DNA of 57,853 bases from Chloroflexota bacterium (GCA_016215025.1 JACRMI010000070.1:1-57853); one strand, 5' to 3'; counted from the first letter of the stretch, positions 8,181 through 17,382 are shown. The notes: generated from the sequence alone by a model not told the origin. Made by a program: numbers and translations.

Positions 8181-10133
8181 TGCGGTGGTCGTATTCGCCT
8201 TAGTGACGACCTGCGTCAAGGGACTGGAGGTGCTACCGTTGAAATTGGCATCGCTCAAATAGGTGGCCGTGATCGGATGCGACGCGACCGAAAGCGTCGT
8301 TGTCACCAAAGTCGCAGTGCTACTGGTCAGCGGCTGAGCGAGACCCAGCGGCGAGCCGTTATCGTAGAATTGGATATTGCCGCTCGGTGTGCCATTCCCA
8401 GGTGGTGTCGCACTGACCGTGGCGGTGATGGTCACGCTCTGTCCAAACACCGCTGGATTCACCGAAGAACTTAATGCGGTGGTCGTATTCGCCTTAGTGA
8501 CAACCTGGGTCAAGGGACTAGACGTGCTGCCGTTGAAATTCGCATCACTCGAATACGTCGTCGTGATCGGATGCGACGCAACGGAAAGCGTGGAAGTAAT
8601 CAGTGTGGCTTTTCCACCAGAGAGCGATTGCGTTCCACCGAGTGGTGAGCCATTGTCGTAGAATTGCACCGAACCTGTCGGGGTACCTGCCCCTGGGGAT
8701 GTGACGCTGACGGTAGCGGTAAACCACACTGTTTCGCCAAATACCGAATTGGGGTTGGAAGAAGCCAGCGCCGTCGTCGTATTCGCCTTAGTGACAACCT
8801 GGGTCAAGGGACTGGACGTGCTGCCGCTGAAATTGGCATCGCTCAAATAGGTGGCGGTGATCGGATGCGACGCGACCGAAAGCGTGGAAGTAATCAGTGT
8901 GGCTTTTCCACCAGAGAGCGATTGCGTTCCACCGAGTGGTAAGCCATTGTCGTAGAATTGGACATTGCCGCTCGGTGTGCCATTCCCAGGTGGTGTCGCA
9001 CTGACCGTGGCGGTGAAGGTCACGCTCTGTCCAAACACCGCTGGATTCACAGAGGAGGTTAACTCGGTGGTAGTATTCGCCTGGGTGACGACCTGGGTCA
9101 AGGGACTAGAAGTGCTACCGCTGAAATTAGCATCGCTCAAATACGTTGCCGTGATCGGATGCGACGCGACCGAAAGCGTGGAAGTAATCAGTGTGGCCTT
9201 TCCTCCAGAGAGCGATTGCGTTCCCCCGAGTGGTGAGCTATTACCGTAGAATTGCACCGAACCTGTCGGGGTGCCTGCCCCTGGGGATGTGGCATTGACC
9301 GTGGCGGTGAAGGTCACGCTCTGTCCAAACACCGCTGGATTCACAGAGGAGGTTAACTCGGTGGTAGTATTCGCCTGAGTGACGACCTGGGTCAAGGGAC
9401 TGGAGGTGCTGCCACTGAAATTGGCATCGCTCAAATAGGTGGCGGTGATCGGATGCGAGGCGACCGAAAGCGTCGTTGTCACCAAAGTCGCGGCGCTACT
9501 CGTCAATGGCTGAGCGAGACCCAGCGGCGAGCCGTTATCGTAGAACTGCACCGAACCTGTCGGGGTGCCTGCCCCTGGGGATGTGACGCTGACGGTAGCG
9601 GTAAACCACACTGTTTCGCCAAATACCGAATTGGGGTTGGAAGAAGCCAGCGTCGTCGTCGTATCGGCCTTGTTCACCGTTTGACCAGATTCGAGATTAT
9701 CTGAGCTGGAATTAAAGTTTCCAGTTTCGTCATAGTACTGAGCTTGAACGGTATGCAAGCCGACTCCAAGCGAAGATGTAACGTATGATGCAGTCGCAGG
9801 CGCTCCGGGTACCACTGTGGTTGTAACCACGGTAGAGTCAATCGTAAAAGTAACCACACCACTGGTAACTGTTACCAGGACACCCGCGTCAACTGTCGCC
9901 GTAAACGTCACTGTCTCCCCGAACTGGGAAGGATTCCGAAAAGATGTTACCGTAGTTGTCGTGTTGACTCCATTGGGATTATTGAAAACAAGATTATAGG
10001 CAGAATTTGCTGTATCGGATGCCAGCGCTATACCAGTGAGCGATAGCAACAACACAATATCGATTGTGCTTACAACAATCAACAAGACAAGTAGTTTTCC
10101 TACCGTTGCACGAAAACGATGATCGGAGCGCAT
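8010..10133 (-). CDS. Giant Ig-like repeat surface protein, N-terminal part (frame-broken)
   Basis: About 707 residues. The start ATG at 10133 is chosen because GGAGGTAACA lies directly before it; an upstream GTG at 10172 has no ribosome site. The N-terminus is basic (MRSDHRFR) followed by a long hydrophobic segment ending in ALAS, a signal peptide or signal anchor, so the protein is exported. Six complete Ig-like modules follow (linkers NKAD, TQAN, TKAN + TTT), several nearly identical to one another. The seventh module stops after its first half at a TAA, in a duplicated stretch. Without the frame break the protein would be about 1,830 residues. Sequence identity between modules makes both recombination and assembly collapse plausible causes. 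Confidence 0.8.
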   Translation of the reverse strand: MRSDHRFRATVGKLLVLLIVVSTIDIVLLLSLTGIALASDTANSAYNLVFNNPNGVNTTTTVTSFRNPSQFGETVTFTATVDAGVLVTVTSGVVTFTIDSTVVTTTVVPGAPATASYVTSSLGVGLHTVQAQYYDETGNFNSSSDNLESGQTVNKADTTTTLASSNPNSVFGETVWFTATVSVTSPGAGTPTGSVQFYDNGSPLGLAQPLTSSAATLVTTTLSVASHPITATYLSDANFSGSTSSPLTQVVTQANTTTELTSSVNPAVFGQSVTFTATVNATSPGAGTPTGSVQFYGNSSPLGGTQSLSGGKATLITSTLSVASHPITATYLSDANFSGSTSSPLTQVVTQANTTTELTSSVNPAVFGQSVTFTATVSATPPGNGTPSGNVQFYDNGLPLGGTQSLSGGKATLITSTLSVASHPITATYLSDANFSGSTSSPLTQVVTKANTTTALASSNPNSVFGETVWFTATVSVTSPGAGTPTGSVQFYDNGSPLGGTQSLSGGKATLITSTLSVASHPITTTYSSDANFNGSTSSPLTQVVTKANTTTALSSSVNPAVFGQSVTITATVSATPPGNGTPSGNIQFYDNGSPLGLAQPLTSSTATLVTTTLSVASHPITATYLSDANFNGSTSSPLTQVVTKANTTTALSSSVNPSVFGQSVTFTATVNATLPGAGTPTGSVQFYDNGSPLGLARPLTSSTATF

Positions 10134-10188
10134 TGTTACCTCCGCGTTCACTTGGTTGTTCGATTGGCTCACTCGTACATGGCATCAT

Positions 10189-11151
10189 TCATGGTTTGAT
10201 GAAAGGTGATGATGATGACGGCGATGAATCTTGTTGAGTGGGTGCGTCTCGGGGTCGCCATATAAGTTTTCTTTCCTCGCCTATTGGACTCACCACTTGT
10301 CCCAATGTGTCCAAGATCAATACACTCCACACATAATCTCCATAGTCCATAGCGTCTCTATAAGACAGGACGAATTTTCCTCCTCCTATTGAGTAGCGCT
10401 TTTCCCAAGTTGAACTACCTAGACGCTTGAGCCATAGTTCATAGTGATCGCCGGTCTCGGGTCTTGTGTCTTGCCATTCAAAGGTTGCAGTTTCACTGTT
10501 CACTTGTTGCCCATACCGAGGCTCCAGCAGAGTCACAGCGGGATAGCGCAATGCTATTGCTGGCGGTTTGGTCGGAGACGCGGCTACAGTTGCTGTCGGT
10601 ATAACCGGTGTCGCTGTATTGGATATCAGAGTAGCTGTCGAGCTGGGGCTAGGCACGGCAATGGTTGCGGAAGGTGTCGGCACGTTCGTCGCCGTACTCG
10701 GAATGGTTATGGCAGTTGGACTGGATGTCGGCAGAGCGACAGCCACCATGGATGCCAGAGTGGAAGTAATCGCCATAGCATTAGGCGTCAGAGTTGCTGA
10801 GGACAAGAGAGGCGCTGCACTTGAAAAGAACAGATTATTCCCCATCAGAAATGTGATCCCTAGTGCCAGAAAAGCAATCACAAATAGCGTGAGACTCAAA
10901 AACAAAAATATCTTGACTCGGGATTTCTTTCTACGGGAATCTTGGGATTCTGTCTCAGGCTGGGGAAAATAAACGCAGGTGTCGAATTGAATTTCCAAGC
11001 AATACTGTGCTTGATGAGAGAACGATAGGTGCCTGGGACGCTTGGAAGCAAAACAGGTATTGCCTTGAGAAGGATAACCATGTTTTGTGTGCGGATCCCA
11101 TTTCAAGCCGAGCCAAGGGCAAATGTGGGAGGCAAGAGAATCCGGGGGCAT
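10189..11151 (-). CDS. Membrane-anchored protein with N-terminal Cys box and C-terminal beta domain
   Basis: 320 residues. Cytoplasmic N-terminal box with four cysteines (C11, C33, C51, C59) in the pattern CPWLGL..P..PS..N.C......HQ..YCL......C, which I recognise as a recurrent N-terminal module of Chloroflexota membrane proteins, possibly metal binding. One transmembrane helix (about 78-104) follows a basic patch (RRKKSRVK). Then comes a Ser/Thr/Pro/Ala-rich stalk (about 110-200) and an external domain (about 208-300) of fibronectin-like pattern (LLEPRYGQQV, YELWLKR, YVWSVLILD). The start has AGGAG 10 bases before it. It lies directly upstream of the Ig-like giant gene on the same strand, so the two may form a surface pair. 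Function unknown. Confidence 0.75.
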   Translation of the reverse strand: MPPDSLASHICPWLGLKWDPHTKHGYPSQGNTCFASKRPRHLSFSHQAQYCLEIQFDTCVYFPQPETESQDSRRKKSRVKIFLFLSLTLFVIAFLALGITFLMGNNLFFSSAAPLLSSATLTPNAMAITSTLASMVAVALPTSSPTAITIPSTATNVPTPSATIAVPSPSSTATLISNTATPVIPTATVAASPTKPPAIALRYPAVTLLEPRYGQQVNSETATFEWQDTRPETGDHYELWLKRLGSSTWEKRYSIGGGKFVLSYRDAMDYGDYVWSVLILDTLGQVVSPIGEERKLIWRPRDAPTQQDSSPSSSSPFIKP

Positions 11152-11374
11152 TGATTCCAGACTCCTACTCTGTTTAAGAAAGATGACAAATGGTCAGAAC
11201 GTATTTTGCTCCAGGTAATGTCAACGAACACCGGCCAAGTCGCAATGGGTCAAACATTTATCGGAAAACGCCCAAGCAAAACTTGCTCTTGGTCAAGTGT
11301 CAAGACGTATGCTGGTAAACCCTGTACTAATTCTAGCATATTCGGCGCGAGACGACAAGAACGATCGAACGCAT

Positions 11375-12367
11375 CTAGTCTGTTTTAGAGCCAAGTCCGG
11401 TTGCTTGCACTATCTCACTCAACAGCTCCATCCCAATATTTCCTCCGCTCACAATCACTCCCACGCGTTTTAAATTCGCTGGAATGCGATTCTGCATCAC
11501 AGCGGCAATCGGCACCGCGCCCGTCGGCTCCACGACGATCTTCATGCGCGGGATGACGAAGCGCAAGGCTGCAATGATTTCGTCGTCGCTCACGATGACA
11601 ATGTCGCGGAGCAGTTTGCGCATGATCGTAAACGTCAACGTGCCAATTGCTTGCGTGCGAATACCGTCCGCAATCGTGTTTGGCGGATCGATGTGGACGA
11701 TTTCGCCGCGCTGAAGCGATTGCTTGCCATCGTCCGCGCCGACGGCTTCGACGCCGTAAATCTGAATCGATGGTTTCATCGCTTTTGCGGCGATGGAGCA
11801 GCCGCTGATGAGTCCACCGCCGCCGACAGGTGACACAATCGCGTCGAGGTCAGGCACTTGCTCAAGCAATTCCATCGCCGCGGTACCTTGCCCGGCGATG
11901 ATGCGCGTATCGTTGAATGGCGGCACGAGCGTCATACCGCGTTCCTGCGATAACTGGCTCGCAATTGCTTCGCGATTCCCAGTCAATCGATCATACACGA
12001 TTACTTCTGCGCCGTAACCGCGTGTCGCTTCCAGTTTCACCGGAGGTGCATCGTCCGGCATGACGATTGCCGCGGGTATGCCGAGCAATTTCGCAGCGAG
12101 CGCAACGCCTTGCGCGTGATTGCCCGACGAGAACGCCACGACGCCGCGGCTCTTTTCATCAGCGCTGAGTTGACTCAATCGATTATACGCGCCGCGAAAT
12201 TTGAATGCGCCGCCGCGTTGGAAATTTTCGCATTTGAAAAACACCTCGCGACCGGTCATTTCGTCGAACGTGCGCGAGGTCATCACCGGCGTGCGATTGG
12301 CTACGCCGCATAATCGCTCTGCCGCCCCGCGAATATCGGAGAATGTAACGGGTAAATCGATAGACAT
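11375..12367 (-). CDS. PLP-dependent threonine dehydratase / serine racemase-like enzyme
   Basis: 330 residues, fold-type II PLP enzyme. Visible are the Schiff-base lysine K56 in GGAFKFRGA, the substrate loop SSGNHAQG (about 80-87) and the phosphate-binding GGGGL (about 187-191). Enzymes of this group deaminate L-threonine or L-serine to 2-oxobutyrate or pyruvate; close relatives racemise serine or deaminate hydroxyaspartate. There is no C-terminal ACT regulatory domain, so it resembles the catabolic rather than the isoleucine-inhibited biosynthetic type. AAAGGA precedes the ATG. Exact substrate cannot be fixed from sequence. Confidence 0.88.
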   Translation of the reverse strand: MSIDLPVTFSDIRGAAERLCGVANRTPVMTSRTFDEMTGREVFFKCENFQRGGAFKFRGAYNRLSQLSADEKSRGVVAFSSGNHAQGVALAAKLLGIPAAIVMPDDAPPVKLEATRGYGAEVIVYDRLTGNREAIASQLSQERGMTLVPPFNDTRIIAGQGTAAMELLEQVPDLDAIVSPVGGGGLISGCSIAAKAMKPSIQIYGVEAVGADDGKQSLQRGEIVHIDPPNTIADGIRTQAIGTLTFTIMRKLLRDIVIVSDDEIIAALRFVIPRMKIVVEPTGAVPIAAVMQNRIPANLKRVGVIVSGGNIGMELLSEIVQATGLGSKTD

Positions 12368-12387
12368 GAAATTCCTTTCAAAGCTAA

Positions 12388-12420
12388 AGAAACCAGGTTT
12401 CCCGGAGGGACCTGGTTTCT
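12388..12420 (-). terminator. Palindromic terminator after the STAS gene
   Basis: Perfect 11-bp arms AGAAACCAGGT / ACCTGGTTTCT around an 11-base loop, followed on the minus strand by TTTAGCTTT. It separates the STAS gene from the dehydratase gene. The arm sequence resembles a dispersed palindrome, so it may be a repeat that serves as a terminator. Confidence 0.7.
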
Positions 12421-12444
12421 GGAAATTTTTGGAGAACAGAGGGG

Positions 12445-12786
12445 TTAGAAACTGCCTACGGCGTCGATGCTGTTGTCGAAAACCTGGAACAAATCGAGCA
12501 AGCCCGCTAGTTCAAACGCCTTGCGAACTTTGGTGGGGATTGCGGCCAGGCGCAGGTCGCCCCGATTGAAGCGGCGAACTTGCTTGAGGGCGGCAATCAG
12601 CGCGCGCAGACCGGCACTGCTCATGAAATCGGTGTCCGTGAGATCGACGACGATGCGATAACGGCCTTCGTCGATGATTTTGTTCAGGGCTTGCTCTAGT
12701 TGCGGCGCGGTGCTCGAATCGATTCTGCCATCAACTTGGATAAGATCGACGCGCTTGTATTCCTTGGTCGTAATCTTGACTGCCAT
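12445..12786 (-). CDS. STAS-domain anti-sigma factor antagonist
   Basis: 113 residues, a single STAS domain of the SpoIIAA/RsbV type. These proteins bind an anti-sigma kinase and release a sigma factor when the conserved serine is unphosphorylated. The phospho-acceptor loop DFMSSAGLRAL is at 53-63 (S56/S57), and the NTP-fold core VVDLTDTDF precedes it. No cognate kinase or phosphatase gene is adjacent. GGAGG precedes the ATG, and a good promoter lies just upstream. Confidence 0.93.
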   Translation of the reverse strand: MAVKITTKEYKRVDLIQVDGRIDSSTAPQLEQALNKIIDEGRYRIVVDLTDTDFMSSAGLRALIAALKQVRRFNRGDLRLAAIPTKVRKAFELAGLLDLFQVFDNSIDAVGSF

Positions 12787-12817
12787 ACGTCCTCCTTGAT
12801 TTGGCTCGTTGCTTGAG

Positions 12818-12846
12818 ATTATAACATACGAATGAATTCACGACAA
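12818..12846 (-). promoter_or_regulatory. Sigma70-type promoter of the STAS gene
   Basis: On the minus strand, TTGTCG (12846-12841), a 17-bp spacer and TATAAT (12823-12818), about 30 bp before the start codon. Confidence 0.7.
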
Positions 12847-12917
12847 CCATGTTGCGCGAGCCGCTTCGGCAGCATGGGTGCCCCGCGCAGGGAAACTGCC
12901 CGCGCTACCGCGCTCCA

Positions 12918-13730
12918 CTACGTTTTATATTTCCCTTGCAAATCGTTCCAGCGCACCATGACCACATCGCGAAAATTGCGTAACGAATCTTTGAACGGAT
13001 TCACTTTTGATTCGGTCCCGTAACGCCAAATGACGGGCACTTCTTTGATCTTGTATCCCAACTTTTGTCCGAGATATAAAATTTCTACATCGTACGCAGT
13101 GACCATTGCACCTTTGACCGACTTGGAATCTTCGCCGTACAAATGCGCGCGGGCGAAAATTTCTTTGGCAACATCATTGCTCAGCGATTTGAACCCGCAT
13201 TGCGTGTCGTCGATACCGCGCACGGTCAACATTCGCACGACCATATTAAAGACGCGCCCCATCAAATGGCGATAGAAAGGTTCCTTGATCCGTTTAGCCC
13301 CCACTCCTTCGCGTGAGCCAATCACGATCGAGTAACCGCGGTCAAACCAAGGCAAGAGTTTTTCTATATCTTCAATGGGCGTCGATGAATCGGCATCGAA
13401 AAATAAAACGATGTGCCCTCGCGCAGAAAGAACTCCGGTACGAATGGCGTAGCCCTTACCACGATGGTCATTGCGGATCAATCTTACGATAGAATTCGTC
13501 GCACAACACGCTTCGACTACGCGGGCGGTCTGGTCGTTGCTGCCGTCATCGACGACGATCACTTCGCTGTTGTATGACTGCTTTCTTAAATAATCGGTTA
13601 CAGTTTGCAGTGTTTGCGGAAGTCGCCGTTCTTCATTGTAAGCGGGGATGACCACCGAGAGAAACGGGCGTGCGCTGCCGGTGCTAATAAGTCCTCCAAG
13701 TGCCGTCAGTCTCAGGTTGCAGGTTGCCAA
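12918..13730 (-). CDS. Family 2 glycosyltransferase, polyprenyl-phosphate hexose synthase-like
   Basis: About 270 residues. A GT-A fold with VVIPAYNEE (26-34), the nucleotide-binding VVDDGS and the metal-binding FFDADSS; TQCGFK and the C-terminal RNFRD are typical of dolichyl- or polyprenyl-phosphate glucose/mannose synthases. Such enzymes charge a lipid carrier with a sugar in the cytoplasmic leaflet, which a GT-C transferase (the gene just upstream) can use on the outside. No C-terminal membrane helices. The first 12 or so residues are encoded by a short-repeat tract, so the true start is uncertain. Last gene of the glycan operon. Confidence 0.85.
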   Translation of the reverse strand: MATCNLRLTALGGLISTGSARPFLSVVIPAYNEERRLPQTLQTVTDYLRKQSYNSEVIVVDDGSNDQTARVVEACCATNSIVRLIRNDHRGKGYAIRTGVLSARGHIVLFFDADSSTPIEDIEKLLPWFDRGYSIVIGSREGVGAKRIKEPFYRHLMGRVFNMVVRMLTVRGIDDTQCGFKSLSNDVAKEIFARAHLYGEDSKSVKGAMVTAYDVEILYLGQKLGYKIKEVPVIWRYGTESKVNPFKDSLRNFRDVVMVRWNDLQGKYKT

Positions 13731-13764
13731 GCGCCGTCAGCTTGCAACTTGCAACTTGTGACAT
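13711..13764. repeat. Short tandem heptad repeats
   Basis: CAGGTTGCAGGTTGC on one side and CTTGCAACTTGCAACTTG on the other, in inverted orientation around a CGCCGTCAG core. The tract supplies the start codon region of the downstream glycosyltransferase. Confidence 0.7.
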
Positions 13765-13804
13765 GCGCCCTGTATTCTATCCGAAACAACGAAAAACACA
13801 AACA

Positions 13805-16675
13805 TTATGGCGCAACAATTTTGAAATCGGCGAGCGGCACCGCATCCAATTTCGTTTCGTCGACGACGAGTCGCTTGCCTTGCGTTGGCGAATACATTCC
13901 AACGATCAAGCGATAATCGCCAGGCGCAACAGCGCGCGGCAAATCGATTTGATATGGGTCGGCGATGACTTCGTTGGCAAGCCAACTTGTCGTCGGAGCG
14001 GTCCCGCCGACGGGTTCGCTATCGCGTTGCGCCACGAGTTTGCCCGACGAATCTAATACGTGAATGAAAACGGCATAGCGTTCATTCGTCGATTCAAGTG
14101 CCTGCCAGTACAACGTGAGTGAAATCGGCGCACCGGATTTGATCGAATCTAGATCAGCGCCGATCAATTTGATTTTGCCGCCGAACGTCGCCTTAATCGA
14201 TTGCTTGGGCGTGGGTAACGCAAAGCGATGTTCGCGCGCGTTGATCTTGATCGTGCCGATTTGAATGCCGCGCTCATTCGATTTCTCATCGCCGAGAAAT
14301 ATAAAGACTGGGGCTGGACCAGGCGCAGAGCCAGCGTCAATCGTGAGATTGAATTTATCGACCCAGGTCTTGCCATTGCTCCATGCGCTGGTTGGAAAAT
14401 TTGGGCTGGCCGGCCGATGCGTATCAGATGCGCGTAATGTTCCAGTCGAATCAAATACGCGCGCGTGGACGAAATAATCGCGCATCGGTTTTTGATGCGC
14501 TTGCCAATAAAGTGTCAACGGTAGGGTGTCGCCTGCAATAATTTCTTCCGGCGTAGCATCCGAACCGACCAGCATGATTTCGTTCCACTTGGCGGTTAGT
14601 GGCACAGTGGGCGTGATGGGCATCGTCGTTTCGACAGCTCGGCTTACAGAAATATTCCCAGTTGCAATCGATTGTCCGCGTCGGTCTTGAGGCGCAACGA
14701 TATTTGCCACACGTCTGCTGCCTGGTTCGTATACGACGATGCGAACGCGATATGCATCGGGCGGTGTGCCGGATGGAATCGGAATCGTTTGATAATCTTT
14801 AATCCATTGACCCACTTGCCATTTTGAGGTTGGCATCGAACCATTCGTCGGCGGGTTATCGTTTTGCGCCCACACGATGGTGCCCGCATCGTTTGTCACG
14901 CGCGCGCTGACGATGTAATCGCGCGTGATATTTTGCGTCGCCTGCCAATCGAGTTGGAGAATAACCGAGCCGCGTCCGGATTCCAACGGCGTATCGCTGT
15001 TCACGTGGTAACCGTGCAACGACATTCCATTATCGAACGTGATCGGTGTTGCAAAAGTTTCTCCAACTGCGGGCGTACCGGCGCGATACGACAGGACGCG
15101 CATTCGTCCATAATTTTTTTCGCCGAGAAAAGCTGCATTCTGCGCGAACCAATCCTCTGCGCCGTGATGTGACAATGCTTGAATGATTGCCCACACGTTG
15201 CGCGGCTTGCTCATGGCGTTATCGAGATCAGGCTGCTTATCGACCAACCCGTACGTGAGCGGCACGCCATGATAATGACTGAGAAAATATCCTTCTTGCC
15301 AGTACGCGTGAAAGAGCACAACATCGCCCGGCTGCGCATGTTGTTCGATATCGCGAATCGCGGGCAGATAATCTTCGACGACGGCGCTGTATCGGTCGTA
15401 TCGAAAATAATAATCGCCGAGGGAGTATGCCGATACACCGACAATTAAGATCGCGAGTGGTATTGCCATCACGCGCGCACGTTCGACGATGAGGAGCGTG
15501 CTGCGCGCGAGTAAAAGCATCAACGGCACGAGCGCTAGCGCGAACAATCGACCGCGATACAACGGCGCGAGATAGTAGACCGGATAGTATGAAATCATCG
15601 GAAGCGCGACGAATGTTACGAGCAGCCAGTCGTTGATGCTGGCATTGCGCGTGAAGAGTGCAATCGCGAGTCCGATGACTATCACGGCGAGAAATAGCGC
15701 GGCAAGCGTGAACGCATTCGAGAGCGGAATCGACGTGCCAACGGAGATCGCCGCGAAACCGCGCGACAGAAATTCAAACACACTCATCGGCGTTGTGTCA
15801 CCGGCGACGCCCTGCACGTCGGTTAGTGCGCTGCCAGAATGCGCCATGAGCCAAGGGATAAACAGAATCACAATGGCAAGCGAGACGGCGAGCCAGCGCA
15901 TCACAAATCCGAATCGGCGTTTGAGAAATGGCGCGAGAAAAATTCCTTGCGCAACAAAGACAAACGCGGCTTGGTAGAGCGAATATTGGGCAAGAAGCAT
16001 GGAAAGAAAGAAACCTAGCCACGTGATGCGTGACACCTGCACTTGCGCGCGGTGCAAGTGTGCGTGATGATTTGTAATTTGTAATTTGTAATTGCTAATT
16101 GCTAGAAAGAACCATTTCGCCAGCGCGCCGAGGAACATGACGAGTGCGTACATTCGCACTTCTTGCGAATAGTGAACGGCGAATGGACTCAGCGTCAACA
16201 TTGTAGCTGCGAGCGCGCCAACACGCTTGCCGAACATGCGCTTGCCGATGGCGTAAATCAGTGCGACGGTCGCGGTACCCAACAGCACGGAGAGGAATCG
16301 AATCGAGAATTCGGAATAGCCGCCGATGGGAAAATAAAAGTGGAGGAGATAGTAGTACAGCGGGGGATGCGGATCGACATCTTTGCCTTCAAACGTGATG
16401 GCGTAGAGATCGCGGTTAGCGGAGTAGACGCTGAAACCTTCGTCCCCCCACATGCGCAGCCCGCCAATGTCCCACACGCGCAATGCGAATGCGATTAAAA
16501 CAATGACAATAGGCAGAATCGTCCATGTGTCATTGCGAGCGAAGCGTCGTCTCGCTTGCGAGACACGCAATCTCCAACTCGGAGGTGGAGATTGCTTCGT
16601 CGCATCCTTCGACTCGCTCCGCTTGCTCAGGATCGCTCCTCGCAATGACCTGTTGTTGAGTTTATCCGCGTTCAT
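13805..16675 (-). CDS. GT-C membrane glycosyltransferase (GT39/ArnT-like) with three external beta domains
   Basis: 956 residues. After an odd N-terminus, about ten membrane helices (about 50-480) carry the GT-C hallmarks: the acidic loop MWGDEGFSVY in the first external loop and PHPPLYYYLLH shortly after. The enzyme is expected to move a sugar from a polyprenyl-phosphate donor to an acceptor outside the membrane. The C-terminal half holds three related beta-sandwich repeats, each with a L.L.WQA core and a P..G..PT..W motif (about 540-660, 690-800, 830-950). Residues about 10-48 are translated from a 117-bp palindromic repeat, and SNYKLQITN near residue 190 from a heptad tract. Start ATG overlaps the methyltransferase stop (ATGA). 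Confidence 0.85.
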   Translation of the reverse strand: MNADKLNNRSLRGAILSKRSESKDATKQSPPPSWRLRVSQARRRFARNDTWTILPIVIVLIAFALRVWDIGGLRMWGDEGFSVYSANRDLYAITFEGKDVDPHPPLYYYLLHFYFPIGGYSEFSIRFLSVLLGTATVALIYAIGKRMFGKRVGALAATMLTLSPFAVHYSQEVRMYALVMFLGALAKWFFLAISNYKLQITNHHAHLHRAQVQVSRITWLGFFLSMLLAQYSLYQAAFVFVAQGIFLAPFLKRRFGFVMRWLAVSLAIVILFIPWLMAHSGSALTDVQGVAGDTTPMSVFEFLSRGFAAISVGTSIPLSNAFTLAALFLAVIVIGLAIALFTRNASINDWLLVTFVALPMISYYPVYYLAPLYRGRLFALALVPLMLLLARSTLLIVERARVMAIPLAILIVGVSAYSLGDYYFRYDRYSAVVEDYLPAIRDIEQHAQPGDVVLFHAYWQEGYFLSHYHGVPLTYGLVDKQPDLDNAMSKPRNVWAIIQALSHHGAEDWFAQNAAFLGEKNYGRMRVLSYRAGTPAVGETFATPITFDNGMSLHGYHVNSDTPLESGRGSVILQLDWQATQNITRDYIVSARVTNDAGTIVWAQNDNPPTNGSMPTSKWQVGQWIKDYQTIPIPSGTPPDAYRVRIVVYEPGSRRVANIVAPQDRRGQSIATGNISVSRAVETTMPITPTVPLTAKWNEIMLVGSDATPEEIIAGDTLPLTLYWQAHQKPMRDYFVHARVFDSTGTLRASDTHRPASPNFPTSAWSNGKTWVDKFNLTIDAGSAPGPAPVFIFLGDEKSNERGIQIGTIKINAREHRFALPTPKQSIKATFGGKIKLIGADLDSIKSGAPISLTLYWQALESTNERYAVFIHVLDSSGKLVAQRDSEPVGGTAPTTSWLANEVIADPYQIDLPRAVAPGDYRLIVGMYSPTQGKRLVVDETKLDAVPLADFKIVAP
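16071..16105. repeat. Heptad repeat tract inside the GT-C gene
   Basis: TTTGTAA repeated three times, then TTGCTAA and TTGCTAG. It is translated on the minus strand as part of NYKLQITN, in a loop between membrane helices. Confidence 0.8.
16531..16647. repeat. 117-bp palindromic repeat element, translated
   Basis: Ends CATTGCGAG and CTCGCAATG are perfect inverted copies; the centre CAATCTCCA...GTGGAGATTG forms an inner stem. The form matches MITE-like palindromes dispersed in bacterial genomes. It lies inside the 5' end of the GT-C gene and is read through in frame (residues about 10-48). Confidence 0.85.
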
Positions 16676-16693
16676 CCGCGCTCGTCCGCGTCC
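16661..16693. repeat. Tandem CCGCG repeat at a stop/start overlap
   Basis: Three copies of a TCCGCG-ended 10-mer (TTATCCGCG, TTCATCCGCG, CTCGTCCGCG). On the minus strand its GCGGATGAACGCGG contains both the stop of the methyltransferase and the start of the GT-C gene. Confidence 0.75.
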
Positions 16694-17382
16694 AATTGAG
16701 GTTTATCGCAAATCAAAAGGATGTGTGGGTAAGGCAAAATATCCCAGAGGTAATGCAAATAAATCGGCGCGAATCCACTCGTCGAGAGTTGGCGCTGCCA
16801 TTCGCCGGCCGAACGATAATGGAATTCATCGCGCGGCGACATGAGCAAATCCAACACGTACGTGAACCACAGCATCACGCGCGGTAGCGTATCGATGTCT
16901 TTGAGCAAAAAGCGTCCACCCGGTTCGATGTGCCTGAACAGGTCGCACAACAATCGATTCCCGTTTTCAATCGGAACGTGATGAAACACGTCGAGCGCGT
17001 ACGCGGCCGCAATCGTCTGATCGGGTCGCCAATCGCGCAGGTCTTGGTGCTGGAACGAAATATTGCGGATGCCAAGTTTCGTCGCGGCGGTGCGCGCCAT
17101 ATCTAATCGACGTGAATTCACATCCAAACCGATCACGTGCGCGTTGGGTTTGCACAACGCCATGTACATCGCGAACAAACCGAAACCGCAACCCAGGTCG
17201 AGAAGCTCGCCCTTGTCCGGAAGATATTGCTCGATCTCTTCAAGAAAGCGCAGGTGGATGATTTTGAAACGGATAAAGGCGTAAATGCGAATGATTCCCG
17301 AGTACGCGGAAATAATTCGCGCGGCGACGGCGCGCTTGGCATGGGGACCGTCATGGGCATGCTCGGTGATGGAGAACCTCAC
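16672..17382 (-). CDS. Class I SAM-dependent methyltransferase
   Basis: 236 residues. Rossmann methyltransferase with motif I LLDLGCGFG (about 60-68), motif II VIGLDVNS, and YALDVFHHV in the post-motif region. Start overlaps the upstream glycosyltransferase stop by four bases (ATGA), so the two are translationally coupled. Within a glycan operon it probably methylates a sugar or lipid-linked intermediate, but no substrate can be read from sequence. The last residues (LDADERG) are encoded by the tandem CCGCG repeat. Confidence 0.88.
   Translation of the reverse strand: MRFSITEHAHDGPHAKRAVAARIISAYSGIIRIYAFIRFKIIHLRFLEEIEQYLPDKGELLDLGCGFGLFAMYMALCKPNAHVIGLDVNSRRLDMARTAATKLGIRNISFQHQDLRDWRPDQTIAAAYALDVFHHVPIENGNRLLCDLFRHIEPGGRFLLKDIDTLPRVMLWFTYVLDLLMSPRDEFHYRSAGEWQRQLSTSGFAPIYLHYLWDILPYPHILLICDKPQLDADERG

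Noticed and set aside
10134..10172. GTG 10172 as start of the Ig-like protein
   Set aside because: The ATG at 10133 has GGAGG in ideal position and a better signal peptide; the GTG has no ribosome site.
11206..11388. 60-residue plus-strand frame near the dehydratase gene end
   Set aside because: No ribosome site, no recognisable domain, and it overlaps the end of the dehydratase gene.
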